Below the pieces are notes generated by a model that did no database searches, was not told the origin of the DNA, and saw nothing but the letters and a program-made list of their open reading frames with translations. Below, one piece after another: positions 1-6,600 of a DNA stretch of 7,604 nucleotides (the first letter of the stretch is position 1; every line of letters begins with the position of its first letter). The DNA is taken from assembly GCA_964451885.1 (NCBI GenBank), contig CAYVJW010000082.1, positions 1 through 7,604 on the forward strand, read 5' to 3'. Origin of the DNA: CAYVJW01 sp964451885 (lineage in GTDB: Bacteria; Patescibacteriota; Gracilibacteria; UBA4473). A program made the position numbers and the translations under genes.

Positions 1-89
1 GTCGGAAGTTTTAAAATTAAAAATTGAACTTTTATATGATAAAAAAAGAAATTGAAAGTGCAAGTGATTAGAGTAGCAAGACTCAATAC

Positions 90-773
90 TCAAGATGCAA
101 TATTTTTAATTATATATTTTGGGTCAATCACTCCTGTTACTTCCGATATTTTCTCTGCGTCTTTTACCGAAAATCTTCCTATTTTGGTTCGTCTCAATTC
201 GATGCAGATTCCTTTTGTGCCGAAATATCCGGCGATGTCTCGTGCAAAACTTCGAACGTAGAAGCCGGCGGCTGTTTCGAGTTCAATCTCTATTACAGGA
301 AAATCATAAGAAATGATTTTAGCTTGGAAAATTTCGGTTATTCTCGGTTTAATAATTACTTCTTTTCCAGCTCGTGCGAGGTCGCACATTTTTTTGCCGT
401 TTATTTTTATTGCGGAATATTTTGGCGGGATTTGTTGTATTTTACCTTGGAATTTTTCATTCAGGATTTTTTCTATGTCTTTTTCGGTTGGAGTGATTTT
501 TGGGAGGGGAATTTCGATTATTTCAGATTCCGGATCTAGTGTTTCGGATGTTTTTCCAAAGGTGATTTTGGTTATGTAGGTTTTTCTCTCTTTTTCTAGG
601 AAAGGAATTATTTTCGTACACCTTCCCACAGCAACTATAAGAAGACCCGTTGCGAACGGATCAAGCGTGCCGGTATGGCCGACTTTTTTGATATTAAATA
701 TCTTCCGAACTTTGGCGCAGACATCGAAGCTGGTCCAATCAGGGGGTTTGTCGATGAGGAGAAAACCGTTCAT
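90..773 (-). CDS. truB: tRNA pseudouridine(55) synthase TruB
   Basis: Cytoplasmic enzyme that converts uridine 55 in the T-loop of tRNAs to pseudouridine. The 227-aa product shows the family signature in order: N-terminal DKPPDWTS near residues 8-15, the catalytic motif GHTGTLDPFATGLL with the nucleophile Asp at residue 38, a KTY at 64-66, PPKYSAIKINGKK at 116-128, and YVRSFARDIA at 172-181 with its conserved Arg 174. It is shorter than the E. coli enzyme (about 314 aa), so the C-terminal PUA-like extension appears to be missing, a common form in small genomes. The ATG start lies 2 nt after the hrcA stop, so the two genes are very likely co-transcribed and translationally coupled. I see no Shine-Dalgarno sequence before it. 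The stop is TGA, and the residues that would follow if TGA were read through are hydrophobic and unlike TruB. Family assignment is secure. Confidence 0.96.
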   Translation of the reverse strand: MNGFLLIDKPPDWTSFDVCAKVRKIFNIKKVGHTGTLDPFATGLLIVAVGRCTKIIPFLEKERKTYITKITFGKTSETLDPESEIIEIPLPKITPTEKDIEKILNEKFQGKIQQIPPKYSAIKINGKKMCDLARAGKEVIIKPRITEIFQAKIISYDFPVIEIELETAAGFYVRSFARDIAGYFGTKGICIELRRTKIGRFSVKDAEKISEVTGVIDPKYIIKNIAS

Positions 774-775
774 TA

Positions 776-1489
776 TTATTCTATCATTTTTAACACATTC
801 TCTAGTAACGCTTTATTAAATCCGTATTTCATTCTCATCGATCCCAGGATTCCAAATTTTCCTTGTATATGTTTGTTTTTAAAACCTGTAACCAGTATGG
901 CGCAGCTTGATATTTCTTCTAGTAAATTTTCTTTGCCAATGAATATTTTTACTTCATTTTCAGGAATATTGAGAGAGTTGAGCAGTGACTGAAATTTTTC
1001 ACGTCCTTCCAGAATTTCTACAATTTGTGCGACTTGTTCGGGGTGGGCGGTAAATTCAGGGCTTCTGAGGACATTTGAAAGGCCTAGATAGAAAGTCTGA
1101 TCGTTGTCCAGGATTGCAAAAGCGATGTTTTCTGACATTTGGGCTGTTAGGCGGAGGGCGTCAAATATGACTTCTTTTGATTTCTCGAGATGGTAGGCTT
1201 CCAAGTGTTTTTCAAACAGGGAGGTAATTAATTTGTTTTCTTCTTCTTTTTCTTCCAACAATTCGTCCACAAAAAATCGGTATCCTTTTTGAGTTGGTAT
1301 TTTTCCGGCAGAAACATGGGGAGATTTTATGAGCCCAACTTCTTCTAGGATAGCAAATTCGTTGCGGATAGTTGATGAAGATACTGAAAAATTACAGAAT
1401 TTAAGTAGATTTTTTGAGGCTATGGGGTTGGCTGTTTCGATAAAATCTTCGATCAATGCTTGGAGGATTTGGATAGTGCGGGGTTTCAT
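776..1489 (-). CDS. hrcA: HrcA-type heat-shock repressor, shortened form
   Basis: Transcriptional repressor of chaperone genes; known HrcA proteins bind the CIRCE operator. The winged-helix DNA-binding half is clear: the TIRNEFAILEEVGL helix region at residues 40-53, then PHVSAGKIPTQKGYRFFVDEL at 57-77. The C-terminal hallmark GILGSMRMKY matches the family's GviGPtRMdY, and FYLGLSNVLRSPEF also fits. At 237 aa it is about 100 residues shorter than classical HrcA (near 340). What is absent is the central stretch between the winged helix and the GLSN..PEF segment, which includes most of the inserted dimerisation region. The reading frame is intact and the ends are conserved, so it looks like a compact family version rather than a broken gene. 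Its neighbour is truB, not grpE-dnaK-dnaJ. I found no CIRCE-like TTAGCACTC-N9-GAGTGCTAA in the window, so its targets must lie elsewhere. The leader before ATG is AT-rich with no Shine-Dalgarno. Confidence 0.93.
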   Translation of the reverse strand: MKPRTIQILQALIEDFIETANPIASKNLLKFCNFSVSSSTIRNEFAILEEVGLIKSPHVSAGKIPTQKGYRFFVDELLEEKEEENKLITSLFEKHLEAYHLEKSKEVIFDALRLTAQMSENIAFAILDNDQTFYLGLSNVLRSPEFTAHPEQVAQIVEILEGREKFQSLLNSLNIPENEVKIFIGKENLLEEISSCAILVTGFKNKHIQGKFGILGSMRMKYGFNKALLENVLKMIE

Positions 1490-1493
1490 AATT

Positions 1494-1499
1494 TATAAT
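1494..1499 (+). promoter_or_regulatory. possible -10 box for priA
   Basis: A perfect TATAAT lies 27-42 nt before the two candidate priA starts, in the short hrcA/priA divergent gap. The best upstream partner is TTGGAT at 1469-1474, inside hrcA, with a 19-nt spacer, so the -35 is weak. In AT-rich DNA a lone TATAAT occurs by chance, hence the low confidence. Confidence 0.35.
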
Positions 1500-1541
1500 T
1501 TAAGTAAAAGTGTTATAGAATGCAATATGAAGAATGAAAGC

Positions 1542-3713
1542 ATGAACAATTACTGTGAAATCTACCTCCGGAGTCTAAAAGACATTTTTACCTGGCACAC
1601 AGATCAGAATATTAATGTTGGGGCTCGTGTAGTGGTGGCGCTTCGCGGACGGAAGCGGATTGGGATTGTTGTTTCTGTGGGAGAGGATTTGCCGAAGTTT
1701 AGGACTCAGCCGATTCAGGAAATATTGGACGAGTGTTTTTTGTCTGAAAAGTATATTGATATTGCCAAAAAAATTGCGGAAGAGAATTTTTGTGCATTGG
1801 GAAAAGTACTTTCGTTGATGATTCCTGAGGCTTTTTTACTGAAACAAAATCCGGAAAAACGAGAGATTTTTTATCAATTATGTTCTACGGTTGCAGGGGA
1901 TTCCGGTAGTCGGGATTATGTTCAGGAAGCGCGAGGGGAAAAACAAAAGCTAGCCGTAAAACTTTTATCGGAGCAGGGAAGTCTATCTAATCTGGAGTTG
2001 AGGAAGCATATCTCTTTAACTACATTAAATAATCTCCTTGAAAAAAATATTATTGAACAAACAATTGGATCAATAATTGATCCGTTCCGGGGCCAGAGAA
2101 AGAAAAGGCCTCATTTCGATTTTACGGAGCAACAAAAACGGGCGTTTGAGGAAATTAATAAAACCAATAAGCCAATCCTTCTTTTTGGGGTAACAGGAAG
2201 TGGGAAAACGGAAATTTATAAAAAATTGGCTTTGCGTGTGTTGGAAAAAAATTCTACGAATCAGGTACTTTTTTTGATTCCGGAAATTGCTTTGACTTCT
2301 CAATTAATTGCTGAGTTTTACGGTCTTTTTGGAGATATTGTTGCGGTATGGCATTCGAAATTGTCGGAGGGAGAAAAAATTCAAGAATTTGCACGGATTA
2401 TAAGTGGAGAAGCCAGGATTTTGGTCGGAACCCGTTCAGCTGTTTTTGTTCCGCTTCGGGCTCCTGAATTAATTATCCTTGATGAAGAACATGAATGGAC
2501 CTATAAAAATGAGTTTATGCCTAGATTCTGGACGCATAATGTGGTGGAAAAATTTTCTGATAAATTTGGGGCAAAGCTTGTTTTCGGGGCGGCTACACCC
2601 CGGCTTGAAAGTTTCCGAAAATGTGAAGTGGGAGAGTGGAAAAGGGTTGATTTGCATAATCGGGTTTTTGAAACGAAATTACCTGCTATTGAGCTTATTG
2701 ATTTGAAGAATGAAATAATAAAAGGAAATGATTCTCCCATTTCCGAAAGGCTGGAAGAAGAGCTTGTTCAAATCCTCGGCCAAAAAAAGCAAGCTGTGAT
2801 TTTTTTGAATAAACGTGGTTTTTCCGGTGCTACTATTTGCCGTTGTTGTGGGCATACTTTTGAGTGTCCGGATTGTACGAATAATATGAAGATGCACCAG
2901 CGCCGCTTTGCGGGGGATCTTCAACAAAAATTTTGTTGTCATATTTGCGGAAGGCTTGAACGTTTTCCTGATAAATGCCCGGAGTGTCGGACGGAAAAAT
3001 TTGTATTTCGTGGGTGGGGAACCCAGCAGGTGGAAAAAGTTTTGGTACAAAAGTTTCCAGGTATTCGTGTGTTTCGGGCAGATGCGGATTCTATTACTGG
3101 AAAAAGAGATTTTGAGAATTTAATGGACCGATTTCATGCCTTTGAGGCCGATGTGCTTTTGGGAACGCAAATGGTAGCAAAAGGTTTGGATTTTGATCGG
3201 GTGGAATTAGTGGGAGTGGTATTGGCCGATGTGGGATTGACTTTACCGGATTTTCGGTCGGAAGAGCGTGTTTTTCAGCTATTGTCTCAGGTTTCCGGAC
3301 GGGCGGGAAGGCGTTCAACTCAAGGTAGGATAGTGATTCAGTCTTTTCGCCCGGAAGAAAATATTTTTAGTTTTTTAAAAAAGCATAATACAGAGGAATT
3401 TGTGTCCAAGCAGATAATTATGCGCCAAAAAACCGGTATGCCGCCTTTTGGCACGGTTGCAAAGATTACGTTTTCTGATGTAAGTAAGGAAAATGGGTTT
3501 GGGGAGGCGAAGAGTTTTTATGAGATGTTGAAAAGTAATATGTCTAAGGGGGGGGTGCATTTTGCGCCGGCATTTTTTCCGCGGGCATACGGAAAATATC
3601 ATTTTCATGTTTTCCTAAGGATGAAAGAAAAAGCGGAATTGATTGGTTTTCTTAAAAAAATTGAGATTCCGAAGATGGCGAAGGTGGATATTGAGCCGGT
3701 GAGTTTGTTGTGA
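1542..3713 (+). CDS. priA: primosomal protein N' (replication restart helicase PriA)
   Basis: Superfamily 2 3'-to-5' DNA helicase that recognises stalled or repaired forks and reloads the replisome. From ATG 1542 the product is 723 aa, close to E. coli PriA (732). Visible parts: N-terminal DNA-binding domain with FTWHTDQNINVGARVVV; Walker A GVTGSGKT at residues 216-223; DEEH box at 314-317; GAATPRLES; FLNKRGFS; a zinc-binding insertion with eight ligand cysteines spanning residues 433-482 (CRCC, CPDC, CHIC, CPEC); GTQMVAKGLDFDRV from 541; and GRAGR at 586-590. It ends in DIEPVSLL, the normal family C-terminus. The frame stays open back to 1329, but that part is antisense to hrcA and not PriA-like. 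An alternative ATG at 1527 would add five residues; I prefer 1542 because family similarity begins there, though neither start has a good Shine-Dalgarno. All helicase motifs appear intact. Confidence 0.97.
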   Translation: MNNYCEIYLRSLKDIFTWHTDQNINVGARVVVALRGRKRIGIVVSVGEDLPKFRTQPIQEILDECFLSEKYIDIAKKIAEENFCALGKVLSLMIPEAFLLKQNPEKREIFYQLCSTVAGDSGSRDYVQEARGEKQKLAVKLLSEQGSLSNLELRKHISLTTLNNLLEKNIIEQTIGSIIDPFRGQRKKRPHFDFTEQQKRAFEEINKTNKPILLFGVTGSGKTEIYKKLALRVLEKNSTNQVLFLIPEIALTSQLIAEFYGLFGDIVAVWHSKLSEGEKIQEFARIISGEARILVGTRSAVFVPLRAPELIILDEEHEWTYKNEFMPRFWTHNVVEKFSDKFGAKLVFGAATPRLESFRKCEVGEWKRVDLHNRVFETKLPAIELIDLKNEIIKGNDSPISERLEEELVQILGQKKQAVIFLNKRGFSGATICRCCGHTFECPDCTNNMKMHQRRFAGDLQQKFCCHICGRLERFPDKCPECRTEKFVFRGWGTQQVEKVLVQKFPGIRVFRADADSITGKRDFENLMDRFHAFEADVLLGTQMVAKGLDFDRVELVGVVLADVGLTLPDFRSEERVFQLLSQVSGRAGRRSTQGRIVIQSFRPEENIFSFLKKHNTEEFVSKQIIMRQKTGMPPFGTVAKITFSDVSKENGFGEAKSFYEMLKSNMSKGGVHFAPAFFPRAYGKYHFHVFLRMKEKAELIGFLKKIEIPKMAKVDIEPVSLL

Positions 3714-3742
3714 TTTCTGAAGTTTTGAGTGTGAAACAATGA

Positions 3743-3976
3743 TTAAAGATCAAAATCATTCCCCCCTTCCTTCGAGCTTTTTCCCACTGCTTGTGCTAAT
3801 CCTATAAATAACCCGGTTAATATCCCTAAAAAGAACATCAAGAGAAGAGGAAAGAATAACGAATTCACTCTTTCGAGTAATAATAACACTTGGCATCCCG
3901 CGGCAATATTTTCAAAGGCAATGATTAATGCTAGAACGGTAATAATACCCGCTAGTGAGTAAAATGAGGTTTTCAT
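3743..3976 (-). CDS. small two-helix membrane protein, LapA-domain-like
   Basis: A 77-aa integral membrane protein. Two hydrophobic segments are visible (about residues 7-21 and 40-61), separated by the motif FEN followed by a short hydrophobic stretch, with a polar, charged C-terminal tail (GKSSKEGGNDFDL). This layout, with a Phe-x-Asn after the first helix and a G-rich second helix (LGILTGLFIGL), matches the LapA/DUF1049 pattern. In proteobacteria LapA helps assemble lipopolysaccharide; if this host lacks an outer membrane, the role must differ, and none can be assigned. It starts 28 nt after the tig stop on the same strand, so it is probably the second gene of a tig operon. The short gap is A-rich with no Shine-Dalgarno. 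Its stop faces the priA stop across a 29-nt gap in which I see no terminator hairpin. The gene is credible; the family call is moderate. Confidence 0.65.
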   Translation of the reverse strand: MKTSFYSLAGIITVLALIIAFENIAAGCQVLLLLERVNSLFFPLLLMFFLGILTGLFIGLAQAVGKSSKEGGNDFDL

Positions 3977-4004
3977 TTGTTTTTTTTAGTTTTTAGTTAG
4001 TTAT

Positions 4005-5264
4005 TTATAGGGTAAGGGTTTGGAGATATTTGTCAATTTTGAGATTGAGAATTATTTTTTGGAGTTCTTCCATGTATTTTTCCGAGATTGGGGTCTTGCC
4101 TAATCGTTTATGAGCTATCTGATGGGCTTTATCGAGATCGTCTTTGTTTAGCTCAATATTTTCCTGTTTTACGATTTCCGTAAGACCCAGGAATGTTTTT
4201 AAGTCTTTTTCCGCTTCCGGTCGAAATAGTTTTTTGAAATCATCTTCCGTTTTTCCTATGTTTTTCCAAAAAGCATTCGGGTCTTCACGAAATTGTGGAT
4301 TTTGTTTCAATTTTTCGAGGCGTACTGCTACTTCTTTTTCCAACCAGGAATTCGGCAGATCCGCCTTTACTTGTTTGGCTAGTTTTTCCTGGTACTCCTG
4401 AGTAGCTTTCTTTTTTTCATTTTGCTCTTTATTTTGCCTGATCATTGTTTCAACATTTTTTTTGAAATCCTCAATGGATTTTTTTTGTCCGGTAAGGCGT
4501 TCAATGGTTGTCTCATCCAGGTTCTTTGCGGAGATTTCAAGTACTTCGTGGCATTTTAAGTCAAAGAACACCTTATTACCGGAGAGTTCTTTGGCGGCGT
4601 AGTCTTTTGGAAATTTTACGGTGGCGGCTTTCTTTTCTTCTCCGGGTTTTATTCCTATGAGCGCTTTTTCAAAATTTTCTATAAAGTGGCCGAAACCGAG
4701 CCTTATTTTCATATCCTTTCCTTCGGTGTTTTTTATAACATTGCCTTTGTCATCTTTTCCGGTGAAGTCTATCGTGACCTGGTCGCCGTTTTTAGCTTCG
4801 CGATGCACAGTATTTCCGATTTGTTGCTGGGACATTATTGTTTCGATTACATCGTCAATTTCTTTTGAGGTGACGTTTACTTTTATCGGAGGCATTTTGA
4901 TTTTCTTATAATTCCCAAGCTTTATTTCTGGATAAACTTCTACTTCGACTTTTGCTTGGCCGGGAATTTTATGTGGGTCAAATTCTTCGATTTTCGGGGT
5001 GGAAATGGGGTGGAGTTTATTTTCCTGAATAAAATCCCTATATTTTTTATCAAGGGAGCGGCTGGAAGCTTCCAGTAAAATTTGTTGGGGACCGACGGTG
5101 CTTACCACGAGTTCTTCCGGAACTTGTCCTTTTCGGAAGCCTTTAAGTGATAATTTTTGACGAAAATAATCAATAGCGCTTTTTTGGGATTTTTTAAGGT
5201 CCTCTTCGGTGATTTTCAGAATGAAACCGATGCGGGAACCGGGGAGGGTTTTGTAGTTTTCCAT
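4005..5264 (-). CDS. tig: trigger factor (ribosome-associated chaperone, peptidyl-prolyl isomerase)
   Basis: Chaperone that docks beside the ribosomal exit tunnel and shields nascent chains. The 419-aa product has all three expected parts. The N-terminal ribosome-binding domain carries the docking signature GFRKGQVP at residues 42-49. An FKBP-type isomerase domain runs from about 158 to 245, with GDQVTIDFTG at 160-169 and GFGHFIENFEKALIGIKPGE at 190-209. The rest is the charged, helical chaperone domain (SWLEKEV and following), slightly shorter than the E. coli protein (432 aa). The usual partners clpP and clpX are not beside it; downstream is a small LapA-like membrane gene. No Shine-Dalgarno precedes the ATG. 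Instead the 5' leader holds a CAATTAA heptamer repeat (5272-5306) and, further up, a reasonable promoter (5325-5352). The stop is TAA. The assignment is firm. Confidence 0.96.
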   Translation of the reverse strand: MENYKTLPGSRIGFILKITEEDLKKSQKSAIDYFRQKLSLKGFRKGQVPEELVVSTVGPQQILLEASSRSLDKKYRDFIQENKLHPISTPKIEEFDPHKIPGQAKVEVEVYPEIKLGNYKKIKMPPIKVNVTSKEIDDVIETIMSQQQIGNTVHREAKNGDQVTIDFTGKDDKGNVIKNTEGKDMKIRLGFGHFIENFEKALIGIKPGEEKKAATVKFPKDYAAKELSGNKVFFDLKCHEVLEISAKNLDETTIERLTGQKKSIEDFKKNVETMIRQNKEQNEKKKATQEYQEKLAKQVKADLPNSWLEKEVAVRLEKLKQNPQFREDPNAFWKNIGKTEDDFKKLFRPEAEKDLKTFLGLTEIVKQENIELNKDDLDKAHQIAHKRLGKTPISEKYMEELQKIILNLKIDKYLQTLTL

Positions 5265-5271
5265 GGGAATT

Positions 5272-5306
5272 CAATTAACAATTAGCAATGAACAATTAAC
5301 AATAAT
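5272..5306. repeat. heptanucleotide tandem repeat, five units of CAATTAA type
   Basis: Five consecutive 7-nt units: CAATTAA (5272), CAATTAG (5279), CAATGAA (5286), CAATTAA (5293), CAATAAT (5300). The two exact 11-bp copies of CAATTAACAAT are 21 bp apart. It begins 7 nt upstream of the tig start, in the tig 5' leader, where it reads TTAATTG on the coding strand. It resembles the short heptamer repeats known in cyanobacterial intergenic DNA, but a function is not visible here. Confidence 0.8.
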
Positions 5307-5324
5307 GATATTTTTTGTTTCTGA

Positions 5325-5352
5325 ATGATAGGGGAAAAAGTATTTTTGACAA
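5325..5352 (-). promoter_or_regulatory. sigma-70-type promoter for tig
   Basis: On the minus strand TTGTCA (5352-5347, one mismatch to TTGACA) and TATCAT (5330-5325, one mismatch to TATAAT) are separated by 16 nt, pointing at tig about 60 bp away. The same -35 bases read TTGACA on the plus strand (5346-5351), so a weaker divergent promoter for the nuclease-like gene may share them. Its best -10 candidate, GATGTT at 5371-5376, is poor and sits at a 19-nt spacer. Confidence 0.5.
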
Positions 5353-5397
5353 CTTTTTTGTTTTTTGTGAGATGTTCTTTTTGAAAGTGAAAAAAAT

Positions 5398-5415
5398 ATG
5401 AAGGAGGGGGATTGA
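5398..5415 (+). other. Shine-Dalgarno-like sequence inside a five-codon mini-ORF
   Basis: AAGGAGGGGG at 5401-5410 is the only strong ribosome-binding sequence noted in the window, yet it ends 37 nt before the ATG of the nuclease-like gene. It overlaps a mini-ORF, ATG at 5398 through TGA at 5415 (MKEGD). The nearest start it could serve at normal distance is TTG at 5412, which meets a stop after three codons. It may mark a leader peptide or a ribosome standby site, or be chance. Confidence 0.3.
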
Positions 5416-5430
5416 ATTTGTAATTTCTAA

Positions 5431-5454
5431 TGATCATTTTTCAATAAATGATCA
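5431..5454. promoter_or_regulatory. perfect inverted repeat covering the start codon of the nuclease-like gene
   Basis: TGATCATTT (5431-5439) and AAATGATCA (5446-5454) are perfect 9-bp inverted arms around a 6-nt loop. In mRNA the right arm includes the ATG at 5448. A mini-ORF (ATG 5430, TAA 5445-5447, MIIFQ) ends exactly against this ATG. The arrangement could hide the start codon in a hairpin that a ribosome finishing the mini-ORF would open. It could equally be a DNA operator. Confidence 0.5.
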
Positions 5455-6557
5455 ATTTTACAATTTTCAAAAAATATATTTTTCTTTTTGTGGGAGTACC
5501 GGTTTTATTTGTTTCTTTTGCTTATGCAAAAACAAATATACCAAAATGGGAAGAAGTGAAGGTTTCTCGTATGTTAGATACGCAGCATTTGTTGCTTAAC
5601 GACGGGAGAGTGATAAAAATAATTGGTATTGATGCGCCGGATCTCTTTGATAAACGTGCTGAAGGTCATTGTTATGCGCGTTCTGCTTTTCGATTGTTGA
5701 AATTTTTGTTGGAGGGGAAAACAATAAAAATACTTGCTGATGAAGGGGAAATACATAAACAACGGAAACAACAAAAGGCTTGCATAAGGCATATACATTT
5801 CGGTTTTTTGCTGTCATGCAGAAGTCCTCTGATGAATGTTCATTTCGAGTATAAAAACCGGAAAAAAGTGCTTTTGCAGCATGTTAAATTGGAGAACGGG
5901 GATAATCTTACTGAACTTATGCTAAGTTTTGGGATGGCTCGTTTTCAGGGTGAATTTCCGGGGATGAGGTATGAAAAGAAATATAGGAATGCCGAAAATG
6001 TAGCCATTTCCGGAGAAGAGGGTGTATGGGGAGGGTGCGGGATAAAGAATTATCGTGATCTTCGTAAGAGAGGAGGATGGTGGCAGCAGGAATTTAGAAA
6101 GAAATACGGACTTTTTTTGGCGCCGATTTCTGTTGGCAGGGTAAAGAAGGTGTATTCGGGATGGAGATTTCAGTTAGAAAACGGACTTGTAATTAAGATG
6201 ATTGGCATTGAAGTACCCGTTGTGGAGGATAGGAGAGGGGGATTTGCTTGCTTCGGGAGGGAAGCTAAGGAATATTTGGAATCGATGATATTGGGGAGAA
6301 GGGTGATTTTGCGGAAAGATATTTCTGATTTAGATAAAAATAGAGAGTTGTTGAGATATGTTTTCTTGCCGGAAAAAAAGGAGGTTCCGGAGGTTTTTGT
6401 AAACGAAAAAATGGTTGCTGATGGTTTTGCACACAGTTTTTGGGAAGGAGATGATGAACATTTTCGGGAGCAAATTGAGGCGGTGCAGGAGGCGGTTTAT
6501 GGGGAGCCGGTGGGGGCGTGGGAGAGGTGCATTGGAGAGGCAATGAATAATGAATAA
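5448..6557 (+). CDS. secreted protein with two tandem, catalytically degenerate staphylococcal-nuclease-like domains
   Basis: A 369-aa exported protein. Residues 1-27 form a signal peptide: KK at 8-9, hydrophobic core 10-24, AYA cleavage site at 25-27. Two nuclease-like OB folds follow, about 36-197 and 228-361. In domain 1, IKIIGIDAPD (56-65) matches the core RLLLVDTPE: Asp 62 is kept, the catalytic Arg35 equivalent is Lys 57, Glu43 is Asp 65, and the metal ligand Asp21 is Gln 46. The second catalytic Arg is not recognisable. In domain 2, IKMIGIEVPV (249-258) has Lys for Arg35, Glu for Asp40 and Val for Glu43; DKNRELLRYV (296-305) aligns without gaps to DKYGRLLRYV, placing Glu 300 at the Arg87 position. 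Each domain keeps a Cys near the HCYARSA/CFGREA helix (75, 268) and one after the final Trp (197, 361), suggesting disulfides. Likely a binding rather than cutting protein. An in-frame TAA directly before ATG 5448 fixes this as the earliest start. Confidence 0.85.
   Translation: MINFTIFKKYIFLFVGVPVLFVSFAYAKTNIPKWEEVKVSRMLDTQHLLLNDGRVIKIIGIDAPDLFDKRAEGHCYARSAFRLLKFLLEGKTIKILADEGEIHKQRKQQKACIRHIHFGFLLSCRSPLMNVHFEYKNRKKVLLQHVKLENGDNLTELMLSFGMARFQGEFPGMRYEKKYRNAENVAISGEEGVWGGCGIKNYRDLRKRGGWWQQEFRKKYGLFLAPISVGRVKKVYSGWRFQLENGLVIKMIGIEVPVVEDRRGGFACFGREAKEYLESMILGRRVILRKDISDLDKNRELLRYVFLPEKKEVPEVFVNEKMVADGFAHSFWEGDDEHFREQIEAVQEAVYGEPVGAWERCIGEAMNNE
6542..6557. repeat. AATGAAT heptamer repeat at the gene end
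   Basis: AATGAAT at 6542-6548 and 6549-6555 are exact tandem heptamers followed by a partial third copy. They encode the last residues and stop (MNNE, TAA) of the nuclease-like protein, so the C-terminus was probably set by repeat expansion. The 7-nt unit length echoes the CAATTAA array upstream of tig. Confidence 0.5.
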
Positions 6558-6600
6558 TGCTTTCTGGAATTAATTTCTCAAATGGTTAAATGGCTGGTTA

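Noticed and set aside
1..89. Terminator or gene downstream of truB
   Set aside because: Only a 4-bp GAGT/ACTC stem and AT-rich sequence (including TTTTAT-ATG-ATAAAA at 30-44) are visible; nothing supports a gene or a clear terminator before the window edge.
1329..1541. Upstream extension of the priA frame
   Set aside because: It is antisense to the well-conserved hrcA N-terminus and adds about 70 residues not found in PriA; the 1542 (or 1527) ATG fits the family length.
2479..3318. Several ORFs of 60-120 codons overlapping priA in other frames
   Set aside because: They are shadows of the conserved PriA reading frame with no motif or start signal of their own.
3860..3880. ACTC-TTTC-GAGT resembling half of a CIRCE element
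   Set aside because: Spacing is 4 nt rather than 9, the outer bases do not match, and it lies inside the LapA-like coding sequence.
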